Assembly (NCBI GenBank): GCA_038496445.1
Contig: JALMLS010000455.1
Span: forward strand, 1-64,000
Length of the DNA stretch: 64,000 nucleotides
DNA from: Trichosphaerium sp. ATCC 40318
Lineage: Eukaryota; Discosea; Flabellinia; Trichosidae
Reading direction: 5' to 3'
The notes under the pieces were generated by a model. The model saw nothing but the letters and a program-made list of their open reading frames with translations, did not search any database and had not been told where the DNA came from. Below are positions 45,365 through 56,667 of this stretch, one piece after another. Position 1 is the stretch's first letter. Each line of letters opens with the position of its first letter. The translations under genes and the position numbers were made by a program.

Positions 45365-45580
45365 ATAAACAACTGTACTATACTTGTATTTTAAAAGTAA
45401 GAGCGTTAATTTAATTGTAAGTACAATATTTACATTTTTTTTAATTGATCACGTGTTCAACTCATAAGAAAGTTCTGAGAAATAAGTGTGAGTACTATAG
45501 CGTTTGAAGAATACAACAGCTTTGGCGAATCATACAGGTATACTGTTGTAAGTAGTCTGCAATGACGTTGTCGAGGTCTC

Positions 45581-47488
45581 TTACTTGATGTGCGCTGGGG
45601 TACTATTGAATTTTGGAAACATCATGTCAACGTCTGAGGATATCGATTTAGGTGGTTGTATGAGTGTATTATCTTCTGATAAGGTATGATTATGATCAAT
45701 ATTCACATGTGGAGCAAAGTGTTGTATTGCCTGCACAATAGGTCCTATTTCTCCATCCCACCAATATGGTATTGGCACCAAATATATACCTATTGAAATT
45801 AAGTTTTTACAGCTTTAGATGCCATTCTTGGAGTGTACCAATGTCGATGCAGTCTTGTTGTTTTTCCATATCACGTGTTCTTTGGATTGCTGAGTACTGG
45901 TCGGTAAAGAATATCCCATCTTCGTAATGATGTTCGCCTATGATTTACAAATGAGAAGGTATATACAACAAAATAGGAGGGTTTATATGAAAGGTTGATG
46001 AAATACCATTGTATTCAAAAGCAAGATTGACAGCAGGTACGTAGACATCAACAGATAATCTCATTTGATTAGACGCTCTTATTCCTACATAGTGTTCTTC
46101 TAGTACTTGGTATTGTGGGAATACACGTTGTACAGTACGCGCAAGTAATCTTGACAAAAAATGTAAGCGGGAGTTAGTAGATGTCTTAAGTGAGGTTACC
46201 TTTGTTTTGATAGTTTTCCTTGCCACATTGAGAACCTGTGCCATTCCCATGATATATTAGGTTCTATTAAGGACAAAGCACTTGGCCACTGTTTTAACAT
46301 GCCTCTACCACCAATTGCACGTAGTTGCTGTAGTGAAATATGGTACCTTAACAAATACTGTAAAACTTGTAAAATCATCAAATAAGAATTAATTCAATAC
46401 CATGCTTGGTTATCTTTTACGCCAAGCTTTGATTTAGCTTCATATAAGAAATCTCGCACGTGCTCCTTATTTGACCATAGTCTCCTCCAAATATGTCTCC
46501 TACCCAATAGTTTAATTTAATCAGTTTGTGGTGTCAAGCTCGTCGAAGAAATAGTAAAAGTATACCTCTCAAGACGAGATTTCCAGTTATGATTTGGATA
46601 CAATGTCGACAAGCATGCAGTCATTGATCCTTTGTAATAATGCCTATTCAATATTCCTGCTGCTCCGTGGTTTATAATATCTACGTTATCAACGTTATTC
46701 CAGTCATCAAGCTCTTTTACATCAAGTTGTTCACCAATGCGTTCAAATAATTCGCGTTGACGAGCAACACTTTGCCAATGTCGAAATCTCACAATTCTAC
46801 ATGTTACATCTCATGGTGCAATACTAAGCGTACTTGAATTGATCAGATATCCATGTATGAGAAGGATATAGTGTAGTTAAACAAGATTCCAAGGATCGAT
46901 TGTAATGTTCACTTTCATGAAAGATTAGTTTTACTCCAAATCGGGCAGTTGCCCAACGTACAGAATGTCTGCGTGATTGGTAACATCTTTGGCAGTAACG
47001 TCATACCATTCATCGAGTTCTTTGACTTGTAATTTCTGTGCAATATAGCTCAATACAAGCCGTTGATTGTCTAGACTTTGATGTTCTAGATTCGGTTGTT
47101 CTTTTCGCCTACAATACAGTCAGACACGTGGTGGCACGTGATAAGCAAAGAAAATGCAATACACGGTGTACTTTGAGTTAAACGCTGTGAGCTGCCATTG
47201 ATAGTTGGGATAGATGGTCGTTAAAGCCCTTTTAAGTGAGTTTTGATGCGCTCTACGGAAATTGGCTAAGCCAGCGTTTTTGTGACTGTTTATTACCGTA
47301 GAACTTGACTAGCTACCCTCTGTATACGAGATTTGGGTGTTTTGTACCAATCATCCAGAGTCTTTACATTTAAGCTTTCTGCAGCGTGATTTAGGCGTAG
47401 TTTGTACGAATTAGCACTAAGAGCTTATGAGAACACGAATACCAGTTACAGTAGATTAAGAATAGCGTAAATAAACGCACTTGCGCAT
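45581..47488 (-). CDS. DWY-repeat protein with C-terminal PD-(D/E)XK-like nuclease domain, paralogue A
   Basis: At least three copies of a motif of about 60-70 residues are readable: LNVKTLDDWYKTPKSRIQRV..RALTTIYPNYQW; LQVKELDEWYDVTAKDV..SLESCLTTLYPSHTW; LDVKELDDWNNVDNVDIINH..ACLSTLYPNHNW. A further unit is GVKDNQAWYRYHISLQQLRA with ALSLIEPNISWEWHRF. The C-terminal domain reads LSVDVYVPAVNLAFEYNGEH HYEDG, then RDMEKQQDCIDIGIYLVPIP YWW. The D..E-Y-x-G-E-H-H spacing and the following K/R-rich helix suit a restriction-endonuclease-like fold. Introns fall inside repeats. The first exon (MRNANS..., start at 47488) is tentative. Closely related to the gene at 59764-62210. Function unknown; nucleic-acid processing is inference. 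Confidence 0.6.
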
Positions 47489-47892
47489 TTGTCAGCGTTT
47501 TCATTTACAAAAAACGCTACAGAAGATGCAAATGACTCTATTTTGTATTAAATACGCTGTTGTTCATTCTTTTTGAACATCAGTGCATGTGAAGGCCATG
47601 CAATAAACCAAAGTAGCTTTGAAGCGTACTCCTGTACGTTAAAATGTCGCTCAAGCAAAGTCAAATCGATTTGTATAAAATGGACACGTGACAAAACCCA
47701 CTATTTGCAAAACATCAGAGCTGTCACTAACAAAATCAAACAATCCATATCCAGAAACTTTTCTGTTGTTTGATACACAATCGCCAGCACTCCATTGTAG
47801 CGATAGAGGTGACTATCGCTGTGCCTTGGCTTTACAAATTTTACATAATGTTTGATTTTTTTTTGTTTCGGTATGTAGCTTGTTGCCATTCT

Positions 47893-48433
47893 TTAAACAG
47901 CGATTCTGTGTCTGCCTTTTTGGCGGCGTCTGTTAATGACTTTTCTGCCGTTGCGAGTTTGCATCCGTTGCATGAATCCGTGCTTGTTTTTACGCTTTGA
48001 GTTGTTAGGTTGGTAAGTCTGCTTTGTCTTTCTAGCGAATTCTAGACCACCAATTTCCTCTACAGTACAAGTTGGTTATAAAACAACATTGAAGCGACTT
48101 TGTACCTGCTGGGTTGTAAACAATAGGTAATAGGGCTTCATCTGTTGGCGTAATAGCCTTTTCTTGTATGATTTGAGACATTGTTTGCTCAGGAAGCGAA
48201 GTTTGTGCTTGAAAGCATCTAATAGATGATTCTTGACGTGGTGGCACTTTAATTTGTGGTAAAACATTGGAAGTTGTCTAGGCAAATTAATTCGAAATTA
48301 TGCTTAATTTTTGCGTATGGTTTGCTCACGCAAGGTGTTTGGCTAACAAAGAAAAAAAGTTGCTACAGGTGATACGTACGCGTGAACTGAACCGCAATGC
48401 GAAGGTAGAACCTCTTAGCAACGCGCTTGACAT
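47893..48433 (-). CDS. MRPL34: Mitochondrial ribosomal protein bL34m
   Basis: Component of the mitochondrial large ribosomal subunit. Exon 1 encodes [18 protein letters not shown], a typical matrix-targeting presequence rich in Arg and Ser. A GTACGT intron joins [20 protein letters not shown] and [21 protein letters not shown] second intron leads to [20 protein letters not shown] and the bL34 signature [34 protein letters not shown], which covers nearly the whole bacterial protein. All three exons splice in frame. The stop is at 47893-47895. It lies divergent to the VPS10 gene with a gap of 95 bp. Confidence 0.92.
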
Positions 48434-48528
48434 CGTTGGCGTTGATAAATACTGCTAATATGGCTTAAATGATTTTAAGCCTTTGATTGCAAACTCGGAG
48501 AAACTGGGGCTGTAGACAACGCGCTCCC

Positions 48529-51500
48529 ATGTTTCGTATTAGCTTCTTTGTGCTTACTTTAATATACTGTGTGATAACGGAACCGCTTGGCACTTCGTTC
48601 TCTTGTAGCACTCTTAACCAAGCAGCGCAACGCGTACGTGTTTTTATTATAAACCTCGCAGTTTAAATAAATACGCGCTGGTTGACGACATGCGCTCATA
48701 CGCGTTTAACGTTCTTTAGACGCAATTAGATTCAAGCGTTAGGCAAATTGAATACAGCACAGACAGCGAACACTCGGTACTAAAAATGCGGTTATACGCA
48801 TTGAATTAACAGTGTATAGTCAGTGTGGATAGTCACGACTCTTGGAACGTTGCTACACTCAACTGATCAAGGTGATTTGAAATAAAATACGTTGAGTGTC
48901 GCTTTCTAACAAGCATCAGGAAAGAACTGGAATACCTTAAATAGTACACACCTCATAGGTTCTGATGAGAGCTTCTTCTCTGTACCCTTCTTCAATAGTT
49001 GGGTTACTGCACTTGGACGATCAGGAAGTGGTGTTCGAGAGATTTTTACAACTGACACAGATCCAAATACTGTACGGCCTGTTCAATACGTGAAAGAGGG
49101 CTATTGCTGATAGTATTAAACAGGCTTATTTCTTGGGATTTGGTACAAATTTATGGACAACTCGTGATAACGGAGCTACATTTACACGTTACAACACTGG
49201 AGGTAATTTTTATTTTTTTTTGTTTCACATTCCATGTTGACACGATTTGATAAGAAACTCTTGTCTTCGACATTAAGATACACCCAAAGAACCCTGGGTA
49301 TCTTATCGCTTTTGGTGCTAGTAGAGAGTGTACAAGCGTATTTAATGCGAATGCTTGTAGTGCTACAGAATGCGTATTTAGTGTACGAGGAAACTTTTAA
49401 AGTGAAACTTTTTTGATATTTGTTTTTTGTAGTTACTCATGTCAAAAAACTTTGGTGCTAACTGGACAACTGTTGAAAACTGGGTATCAGAGTACAACGT
49501 ACCTCTAACTTACTCTTGGGGTACATATTTTGCGCTACACGCTGCGATGATTCATTCACATTTAATGTTTACTTACGTGTATCAGGACGTGTCAAAACAT
49601 CAACTGATGACTCAGTTTTCCTTATTTCATACAAAGGTTAGTTTATCTATTTCTTCACTTTTCACTGACTCTCTATTTATAGAGAGCGCAAGAAATATAA
49701 ACCAACAATGTAATGCTCTAAATAACATGGAATTCAGATCAATTGGTGGAGACGCAGATTTGTATTTTGACGAATCATATGCTTTCCTTTACCACGACCA
49801 CCTCGACAGTCTTCTTGTTGCTCAAGTGAATGCACGTGTATTCACAATCTTGCTTTTTTTTGTTTGTGATATTGACTTATTTATTATTTAGAATGATGTT
49901 GATCCTCCTGCTTCTGATATCATGTTGGTTCAAGAAAATCAGATACCACAGAAGATAAACTTTCCGACAAGACCTGAAAACAGAGATCTTGTTCACAGAG
50001 ATTTGGTAACAGTTTATTGAGGTTATGTCCAATATCTGATCGTTCTTAGGGAATAAGATTTTTTACCTCCGATGCTGGTACAATCTTTGTTTCCCTTGTT
50101 AGGAATGTAGAAAGCACTGGTGCACGTATGTATATTGTGGTGTTTTCTTTTTGTATTAATCCATCAAGGTTTCGAGGATCTGTTTGTGTCAGATATGTTT
50201 TCTTCTGGATTTAGCCTTTCTCTTCGTAACTTTTTAAGTTTCAGACATATCCAGGTGCGTGATTTTTTATCTTAGTTTATCGAAACACTAAGTTTCTATT
50301 TTGTAGGGCATAGAAGGTGTAGCTATTGCTCAAACTGATTTATCTGCCGGAACATGGAAAGCGAAAATCACGTTCGATAATGGTTGGTTACTATTTTGTT
50401 TGTGTGATTTGTAACTTTTTACAAGGTGGATTTTGGACTGATATCGCTCCTCCAACAGGAAGAGATAACGTTCACGTGTTTAATGTGTTATCCAAAGACA
50501 CAGCAACTGGTGTACTTGTCGCTCAAGGTATACTATTCTCAATATCTGCAGAGTACTAAAGATGAGTCTATAGGGCAGGTTGGCTACTCCTACGTTGTTG
50601 CTAATTCAGCGGATGATAAGACCCTACTATCTAGGGATGCTGGTCGAACATGGAAGGTATTGGGAGGAGTATCAGAGTACAATATGGCTAATCACGGAAA
50701 CTTAATTGTTATGTTAAACAAAACAGCACCAAAGCTTAGGTACGCTCTCAGCTTGAAACGATTTTGTAATGGCATGCTAGTTTTACAGTCGATGGTGGTG
50801 CCACAGTTTTAGAGTGTGACTACGAAAGTACGCAATGATATAAGTTGCCTAGTAATTTATTAATCAATGCTAGCGAGTACCAATACTTGGGCAGGTAACA
50901 ATGTTTACACTGACCCTGCTGGAAAATTCAGACACTTCCTTTTGGAGGCTACTGAAACGGATGAAAACGCTACATCCACTCATTATATTTATTATCAAGA
51001 CTTATCATTAGCTCATAACCGCGAATGTGAGGTACGTGTCTAATTCTGTTTTATTTTATTTCTGTAAAACGGTTAACCTCTCTGGTAGGGAGTAGATAAC
51101 CCTGACACAGCGGGAAGCGATTACGAGACGTGGACACCTCACAGTACGTCTTTTTTTTGTAATGTCATTGAATGTATCAAGTATTTTAAAGAGATTGTAA
51201 TCGGTAAAGGCTAAGCCACTTCGTAGGTCCAGAAAGTTCTTGTGTACTTGGTAAGAAACTCACGTACATTCGAAAGAAAGAAAGTGCAGAGTGTCATGTT
51301 CCAGACGATTTTGATCCTTCCACTATTATAAGTGTTGAAATATGCCCTTGTACCCGCGAGGATTACTCGTGGTACGTTCTATTTAATATTTATTTAAATC
51401 CTGTTTTTTTCCCTGTGAAAGTCTAACCGTTTGAACCAAGTCAACTGTGTTTTGGCACAGTGATATCTGATAGATGTCAACTCGTATGTGATGAACATCC

Positions 51501-52014
51501 AGATCCAGCACCGTCCGTACGTAGAATAAAATAAGATTTACAAAGCTGAGCTCTAACTTCGTTTTTGCTTTGTTTAGGGTTGTTTCTTTCCAAACAGATA
51601 TACAGGTATGTGGTGACATTTACCTTAGTTTTCTGAACCTAAATTAATCTCATATTAGTTTCTACCAATGGCTATCACAAGATAAATAGCTCTTCATGCG
51701 TAGGCGGTGTGCAGTTGAGGGATTTGGGAGCCTTTGAGTATTCTTGCCCTCCAGCTATACCTCCTGTAGTAGTACGCTTTTTTTATATTTGTTGCTGTAT
51801 CTAATGGTCTATTGCGTAGCCTATGACAGTGGCTGCACCAACAATTGTACAAACGCCGCCACCAACTGGGTCTGCTGGTGCAAGTGAGGAATCAGTAGCG
51901 TCCACATCAGCACTCAGTGTTGGTGCTGTTGTAGCGCTTGTAATATTGGTTGTTATACTTGTAGTTCTTGTAGTGCTCACAATCATAATGTATATTGCAA
52001 CAAAACACCAGTAG
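48529..52014 (+). CDS. VPS10/sortilin-type sorting receptor
   Basis: Type I membrane receptor sorting cargo between Golgi and endolysosome. It starts with a signal peptide, MFRISFFVLTLIYCVITEPL. The ten-bladed VPS10 propeller shows Asp-box repeats: LGFGTNLWTTRDNGATFTRY, SKNFGANWTTVENWVSEYNV, GIRFFTSDAGTIF, WKAKITFDNG and TLLSRDAGRTWKVLGGVSEY. The Cys-rich VPS10-C end has SSCVLGKKLTYIRKKESAEC, DPSTIISVEICPCTREDYS and SCVGGVQLRDLGAFEYSCPP. A stalk rich in Ala/Pro/Thr precedes the TM helix VGAVVALVILVVILVVLVVL and a very short tail (IATKHQ). The tail lacks an obvious dileucine or acidic sorting signal, which is odd for a sortilin. About 20 short introns. Confidence 0.88.
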
Positions 52015-52314
52015 AAAACTGGTAAAACTAAAAATTATGTTGCTCAGTATGGTTTTGTTTTTCTTGGTTTCCATTTCAGAGAGAGCGTATCACAGCATGT
52101 TAATTCATTGTCGCGGAGTTTTCTTGGCGTATCTCAAAGTAGCTAGGTATTAAGGAGCTGTAATAGTATTAGATCAACGCGGTTTACGGTGTGACGTGTT
52201 TGCTTAACGATATTCAGTAAATCACGCGTTTTTAAAAATTTTCTTTGCTTTCTTCGTTATTTTCACTGACAAGAAAACTAGCAACTGCGTCATACAAATT
52301 ACACAATAACCAAC

Positions 52315-52908
52315 ATGACATCTCTTACGCAATTCGTAGATATAAGCAGCTCTCAACACAAAGAAATTAATATCAACAAAAAATCAGCCTCTCAGGAGCC
52401 ATACGTTACGGCGGTAAGCTCGGAGATTAACTACGCGAATACATTACATACGAGCACAGAACATATCAAATCGGACCTAATCGACCCAGACTACGTTCTA
52501 CAACAAAAATCAAGCCATTCGTATGCCACAACATCGTCTGGCGAAGAAGACGTTCAAGGAAAACGTATTAACCCGCCTCACATTCAACATACCCACGGCC
52601 AACCAGAATACTCTGTACAAGGAACAAGCCCTGATACGTATACTTCAACCAGCTACATAAGCGAACCAACCGACAAAATGGCGGGACAGCCTGCTTATGT
52701 AGGACAAACCGTAAACCCACAATCATACACATCTACAACCACTGTACCTGAACCATCAGACAAAATGGCAGGTAGACCAGGTTACTCAGTGCAAGGATCC
52801 AGCCCAGAATCCTACACCAACACGAGCTACAAAACTACTCCTAAGAAATACAAATCTCGCGGTCAACCTTACACTACGTCCTCCAACGGTGCCAACTATA
52901 CAAACTAG
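52315..52908 (+). CDS. Intrinsically disordered protein with three tandem repeats, single exon
   Basis: Not recognised. 197 residues, no intron, strongly polar (Ser, Thr, Tyr, Gln, Asn, Pro). From residue 99 a unit of about 36-39 residues repeats three times: GQPEYSVQGTSPDTYTSTSY, GQPAYVGQTVNPQSYTSTTT and GRPGYSVQGSSPESYTNTSY, with the linker EPTDKMAG or EPSDKMAG between. The C terminus is basic and Tyr-rich (KKYKSRGQPYTTSS). No signal peptide or TM. Codons end in C more often than in neighbours (TAC, AAC, ACC), suggesting high expression. The lack of introns is unusual beside the intron-dense flanks. Could be a structural or cytoskeleton-associated protein; that is a guess. Confidence 0.7.
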   Translation: MTSLTQFVDISSSQHKEININKKSASQEPYVTAVSSEINYANTLHTSTEHIKSDLIDPDYVLQQKSSHSYATTSSGEEDVQGKRINPPHIQHTHGQPEYSVQGTSPDTYTSTSYISEPTDKMAGQPAYVGQTVNPQSYTSTTTVPEPSDKMAGRPGYSVQGSSPESYTNTSYKTTPKKYKSRGQPYTTSSNGANYTN

Positions 52909-53014
52909 AAGTGAAATTGTAAACTATTAACTGTACAAAGAATGTAATAAAAGCAACTTTTTGAAAATGTCGACCTGTTAAACTTCAAAACTTAATTCAA
53001 AATTCGTGACAGGA

Positions 53015-55238
53015 ATGAGTTGGCAAGGGTACGGCTACCCGCCGTATCCTCCTGGTGTACCTCCAAATCAATATTTCAATGGTCCTCCTCAACCGCCCAA
53101 TTATGGCGTACCACAGTTCCCACACGCGCCATATCCACCAGGTATCAGTTTACAGTTGTATTGTTAGTATTTACGTTAATTTCATTTTTTAGTGTACAAT
53201 AACCCACCACATGCATATCCACCACCTCCACCGCACGTTGGATACAATGGAAATGGTTATGGCCAATATCAGCCGCCAAACTTTCAGCACAACTACCCTT
53301 ACGCGCAATATGGCCAGCCACACGCGCCACCGCAACCCCAAGTACCTCCACCACCTCCTGTCAGACCTCCCGAGGTACGTTTTTTACCAATTATCTTTTC
53401 AACGCGCTAATATACCTACCAGCCACCTCCTCAAATTGATGCTGCGTCCCTCTTTAAAAAAGGAAAAAGCAGACCTGAAAAAATATGTATTATAATGCGT
53501 GGGTTACCAGGTACAGCTCAAAGAGCAGATATTGTGACAATGACATTTTATTTACCTGGTGTCAAAAGGTAGTGGAAAAACATATGTCACGAACGTGTTC
53601 CGTGATCTGGAATCAAAGGAGTTTGGCAACAAGCCTAGAATAATATCAATCGATGATTACTTTATGGAACACGTTGATGAGGATATAAAGGATCCATTGA
53701 CAGGCAAGATGATATCAAATACAAAGATGGTCTACAAATATGACCCAGAGATGTTAGACGTACGTATTTTGCGTAAACTAGGCGTATTCGCTACTCTACA
53801 AAAAAAATTTTCTGCTCATGAGGCATTAATTTTTTTTGCGTTCTAATTAGTATCTGTTGGTGCTACTAGGTGTGGTCTATATGTACTCATGGTATTTTTT
53901 TGTTTAGGCGTACACAAAAGGATGTTTAAAATCATTTGAAAAAACGATCGTACAAGGTTTCTTTTCATTTATAGTTGTCGATAACATTAATGCTAAAGTT
54001 TCCGATTTTGAACAATACTGGTTTATTGCACAAAACGCAGGTTTTGCTGTTTACATATTTTCAACAGAATGTGATATAGAGGTAGCCCTTGCAATCATTC
54101 ATTCCTTAACAGAACTAAACTATTATACAACAAACAAAAAAGAAACAAAAAAAAAACAAAACGAATCAAGCGCCTTTAGCACTGTGTCTTTCTTTTTCTT
54201 TGCTCTTTTGATCTAGAGTTGTTGTTTTTATTGATTACTTTTGTAGACTTGCGCTAAAAGAAATATACATGGAAAGCCTTTAGAGGAAATAAAAGAATTA
54301 AAGGTAAGTATAGAAAAAAAAAGAAGAAACTTTTTTTTTTGGATGCCTTGAAAAGGAAATTGTCGTTTCATTGAACCATAAACGTCGTTATTGGTTTTAC
54401 CATACTAATGACAAATACGCATAGGATAATTGGGAATTGACACCTCACCATTATATGAGGCTAAAGCTCGGTGACTTGTTAAAAAAGGATATATTCACTT
54501 TGTCTGAGATTGATGAAGTTGAAATGGAAGGTAACGAAGACGTTGATGCCGATGGAGTGAGCGAAGGTGAAGAAAAACCTATTGAGCCACAGGAAAGAGA
54601 AGTACGTATTTTTTGAAAAGAAAGAAACTTGAACAAGAAACCGTCTCGAAACTTATGTTTTTGTTGCGTGGAGAATTTTTTCTTCAATTCGGGTTTGCAG
54701 TATTGTGATGTCTTGTTTTTTGCTCAATGAATGACTGTGTACTTATGTTTGTTGAAGGTAAAATGGACCGATCCTGATTTTGATAAACAAAACGATGAGG
54801 ATGAGTTACTGGTATGTTCTATTGTGATCTTCAATATCTTTACAATTTTTTTCCAAATTAGGCATCACAAAACACAAAGAAAAGAAGACGTTGGGATATG
54901 ACTCAAGAATGGCGTACATCCAAGAAACGTAAGCCATTAAAATCTGTTCTCAGAGATACGGAAGGAGAAAGCAGTACAACTGGATTAATAGTGCGTGTTC
55001 TTTTAAAAACACCTTCCATACATCATGCAAAAGCCAGTTTTGATTTTTTCTTTAGGGTCTAATGGAAGCATACGCTTCTGAAAAGAGAGTGAGGTGGGCT
55101 GATCAACCACCGGCTGCTGTACCACCTCCTGAACATGTTGAGAAGAAAGTAGAGGTTACAGGTGTTTTTGGGAGCGCTCTTGTTAGCGGATATGATTCTG
55201 ATAGCGATGAAGCTGATAATACAGCGCCTGTGAAGTGA
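53015..55238 (+). CDS. YLPM1: YLPM1/ZAP3-like P-loop protein
   Basis: Nuclear protein with an ATP-binding kinase fold. The N terminus is Pro/Tyr-rich (MSWQGYGYPPYPPGVPPNQY, then PPPPPHVGYNGNGYGQYQPP). The P loop is split by an intron but joins in frame as KICIIMRGLPGSGKTYVTNV. Next come IISIDDYFMEHVDEDIKDP, AYTKGCLKSFEKTIVQGFFS, FIVVDNINAKVSDFEQYW and the lid-like TCAKRNIHGKPLEEIKELKD with PHHYMRLKLGDLLKK, all matching the C-terminal domain of YLPM1. The end holds KKRRRWDMTQEW, KRVRWADQPP and an acidic SDSDEAD. The start follows the in-frame ATG nearest the proline block. About ten exons. In animals YLPM1 is a PP1- and RNA-associated protein; conservation of those partners is not visible. Confidence 0.88.
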
Positions 55239-56667
55239 CCTATTGAGAAATAAAAGCTTGTACATAATTATGATTTTATTGCCTACATTTATATTTCAGT
55301 CACTGCTAAGGTGCTCATTACACGTGACTCATTCCAAGGATTCATAACATCTACCCTTTGGCGCTAGTAAGTGCGTGAATGTCTTGATTTTTTAAATATT
55401 TGTAGCACAAAGGTAACAAAATCCCTTCCTGGGCACATGGCTTCTTTCGCATTTCTCTTATTTTATGGTACGTTGTGGGAAAACGTTTGGATCATTTGAA
55501 ACTATTGTGCTGAGATTCACGTAAAAAACTGACGAATGTTGTCGCCCTCGTCGTATAAAACACAATTACAAAATACAACCAAGCTTCATACAGTGTAAGA
55601 GTTCGGTCACCTTAAAAAATCAACATTTACCAATTGTTGATCACGTGACTTTGTAAAGGAAGTGTTAAGTTTTCGCAATCTATTCTACGAGCTGATTTTG
55701 CTTCATTAGCCTTTTACACAACTGTTAGTAGTGATTTGGAGCAGTTTGAGGTCAAAAAAGAAGGCACTCGCAGTGTAACAATAAAAATGTAGCTGTATTA
55801 CTTTTAAATGCTGTTTTTGGCGTTTTTGTACAGTAGAAAGCCATGTAAGAGTATTGTTACACCAAGTATTGCTTTTTCAGTTAAGTGGGGTTTAAAAAAA
55901 CCAAAACACACTCTAATAGCCCCTCATGGCATCAAATAACCACATATAAGCGTTTAACATACCTATTGCAACGATGAGACAATGTATTTCATGTAAAGCA
56001 GTAGGAGGATCAATTAAACACCTAAAACACCAAGTATTGCATTGTGTGGGCAAAAAAAAGGCAGCAGAGCTTTATTCTATGCACGACATTTTTACAAATT
56101 CAAAGAATCATAAGTTTGTATCACCTAACAAAAGAGGAGCTAAGCATAAAATGCAAAGTGTAACCTTAAGTATACAGACGGAGAAGAGGAAATTGTTAAT
56201 TTGCTGAAGGAACATTTGACTTTTATGCCAAGTGAGTTGCATCTGCTTGGGTTATGTGTAGGGCCTATTTACAGCTAAATAAAGTAGTTTAGTAACACGG
56301 AAGGGTTTTTAAAGTATTATTTTTAGACAATGATTGTTTATTGCTCAAATACTCCATTTACGCGTAGAAATCGCCATGTAATGTAGTTTAAGCAGTTTTT
56401 ATTGCTTTTATCCTTTTTTATATGAGTGCCGTATTTTGCAGCATTTTAATGGTACAGCACACCTTAGCACTACTGTTTACATCCGTCTAGTACAAAACTA
56501 GCTCGTAGAATAGATTGCATAAACTTAACATTTCCTTTATAAAAATCAGAATTCGCCTTACCTTGAACCGTTTACAACAACAGTCAGATAACCCTAGCTG
56601 ATTTATACGACATACATAAGTAGCGCACGTGTTCTCCGGACGAATACTAATTAACTTATTGTGTAGG
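55239..56667. other. Intergenic region with one doubtful small ORF
   Basis: AT-rich, with a GATCACGTGAC motif at about 55640. The only candidate coding segment is the one listed at 55974. I see nothing else that can be supported. Confidence 0.4.
55974..56216 (+). CDS. Small Cys/His-rich hypothetical protein
   Basis: It starts MRQCISCKAVGGSIKHLKHQ and continues VLHCVGKKKAAELYSMHDIF; the CxxC..H..H..C pattern suggests a small zinc finger. The frame ends at 56207. Another frame downstream (GEEEIVNLLKEHLTFMPSEL) also looks coding, and a 20-nt GTGTAACC..ATACAG segment would join the two in frame if it were an intron, which would be unusually short. Alternatively this is a decayed gene or transposon finger. 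Confidence 0.3.
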
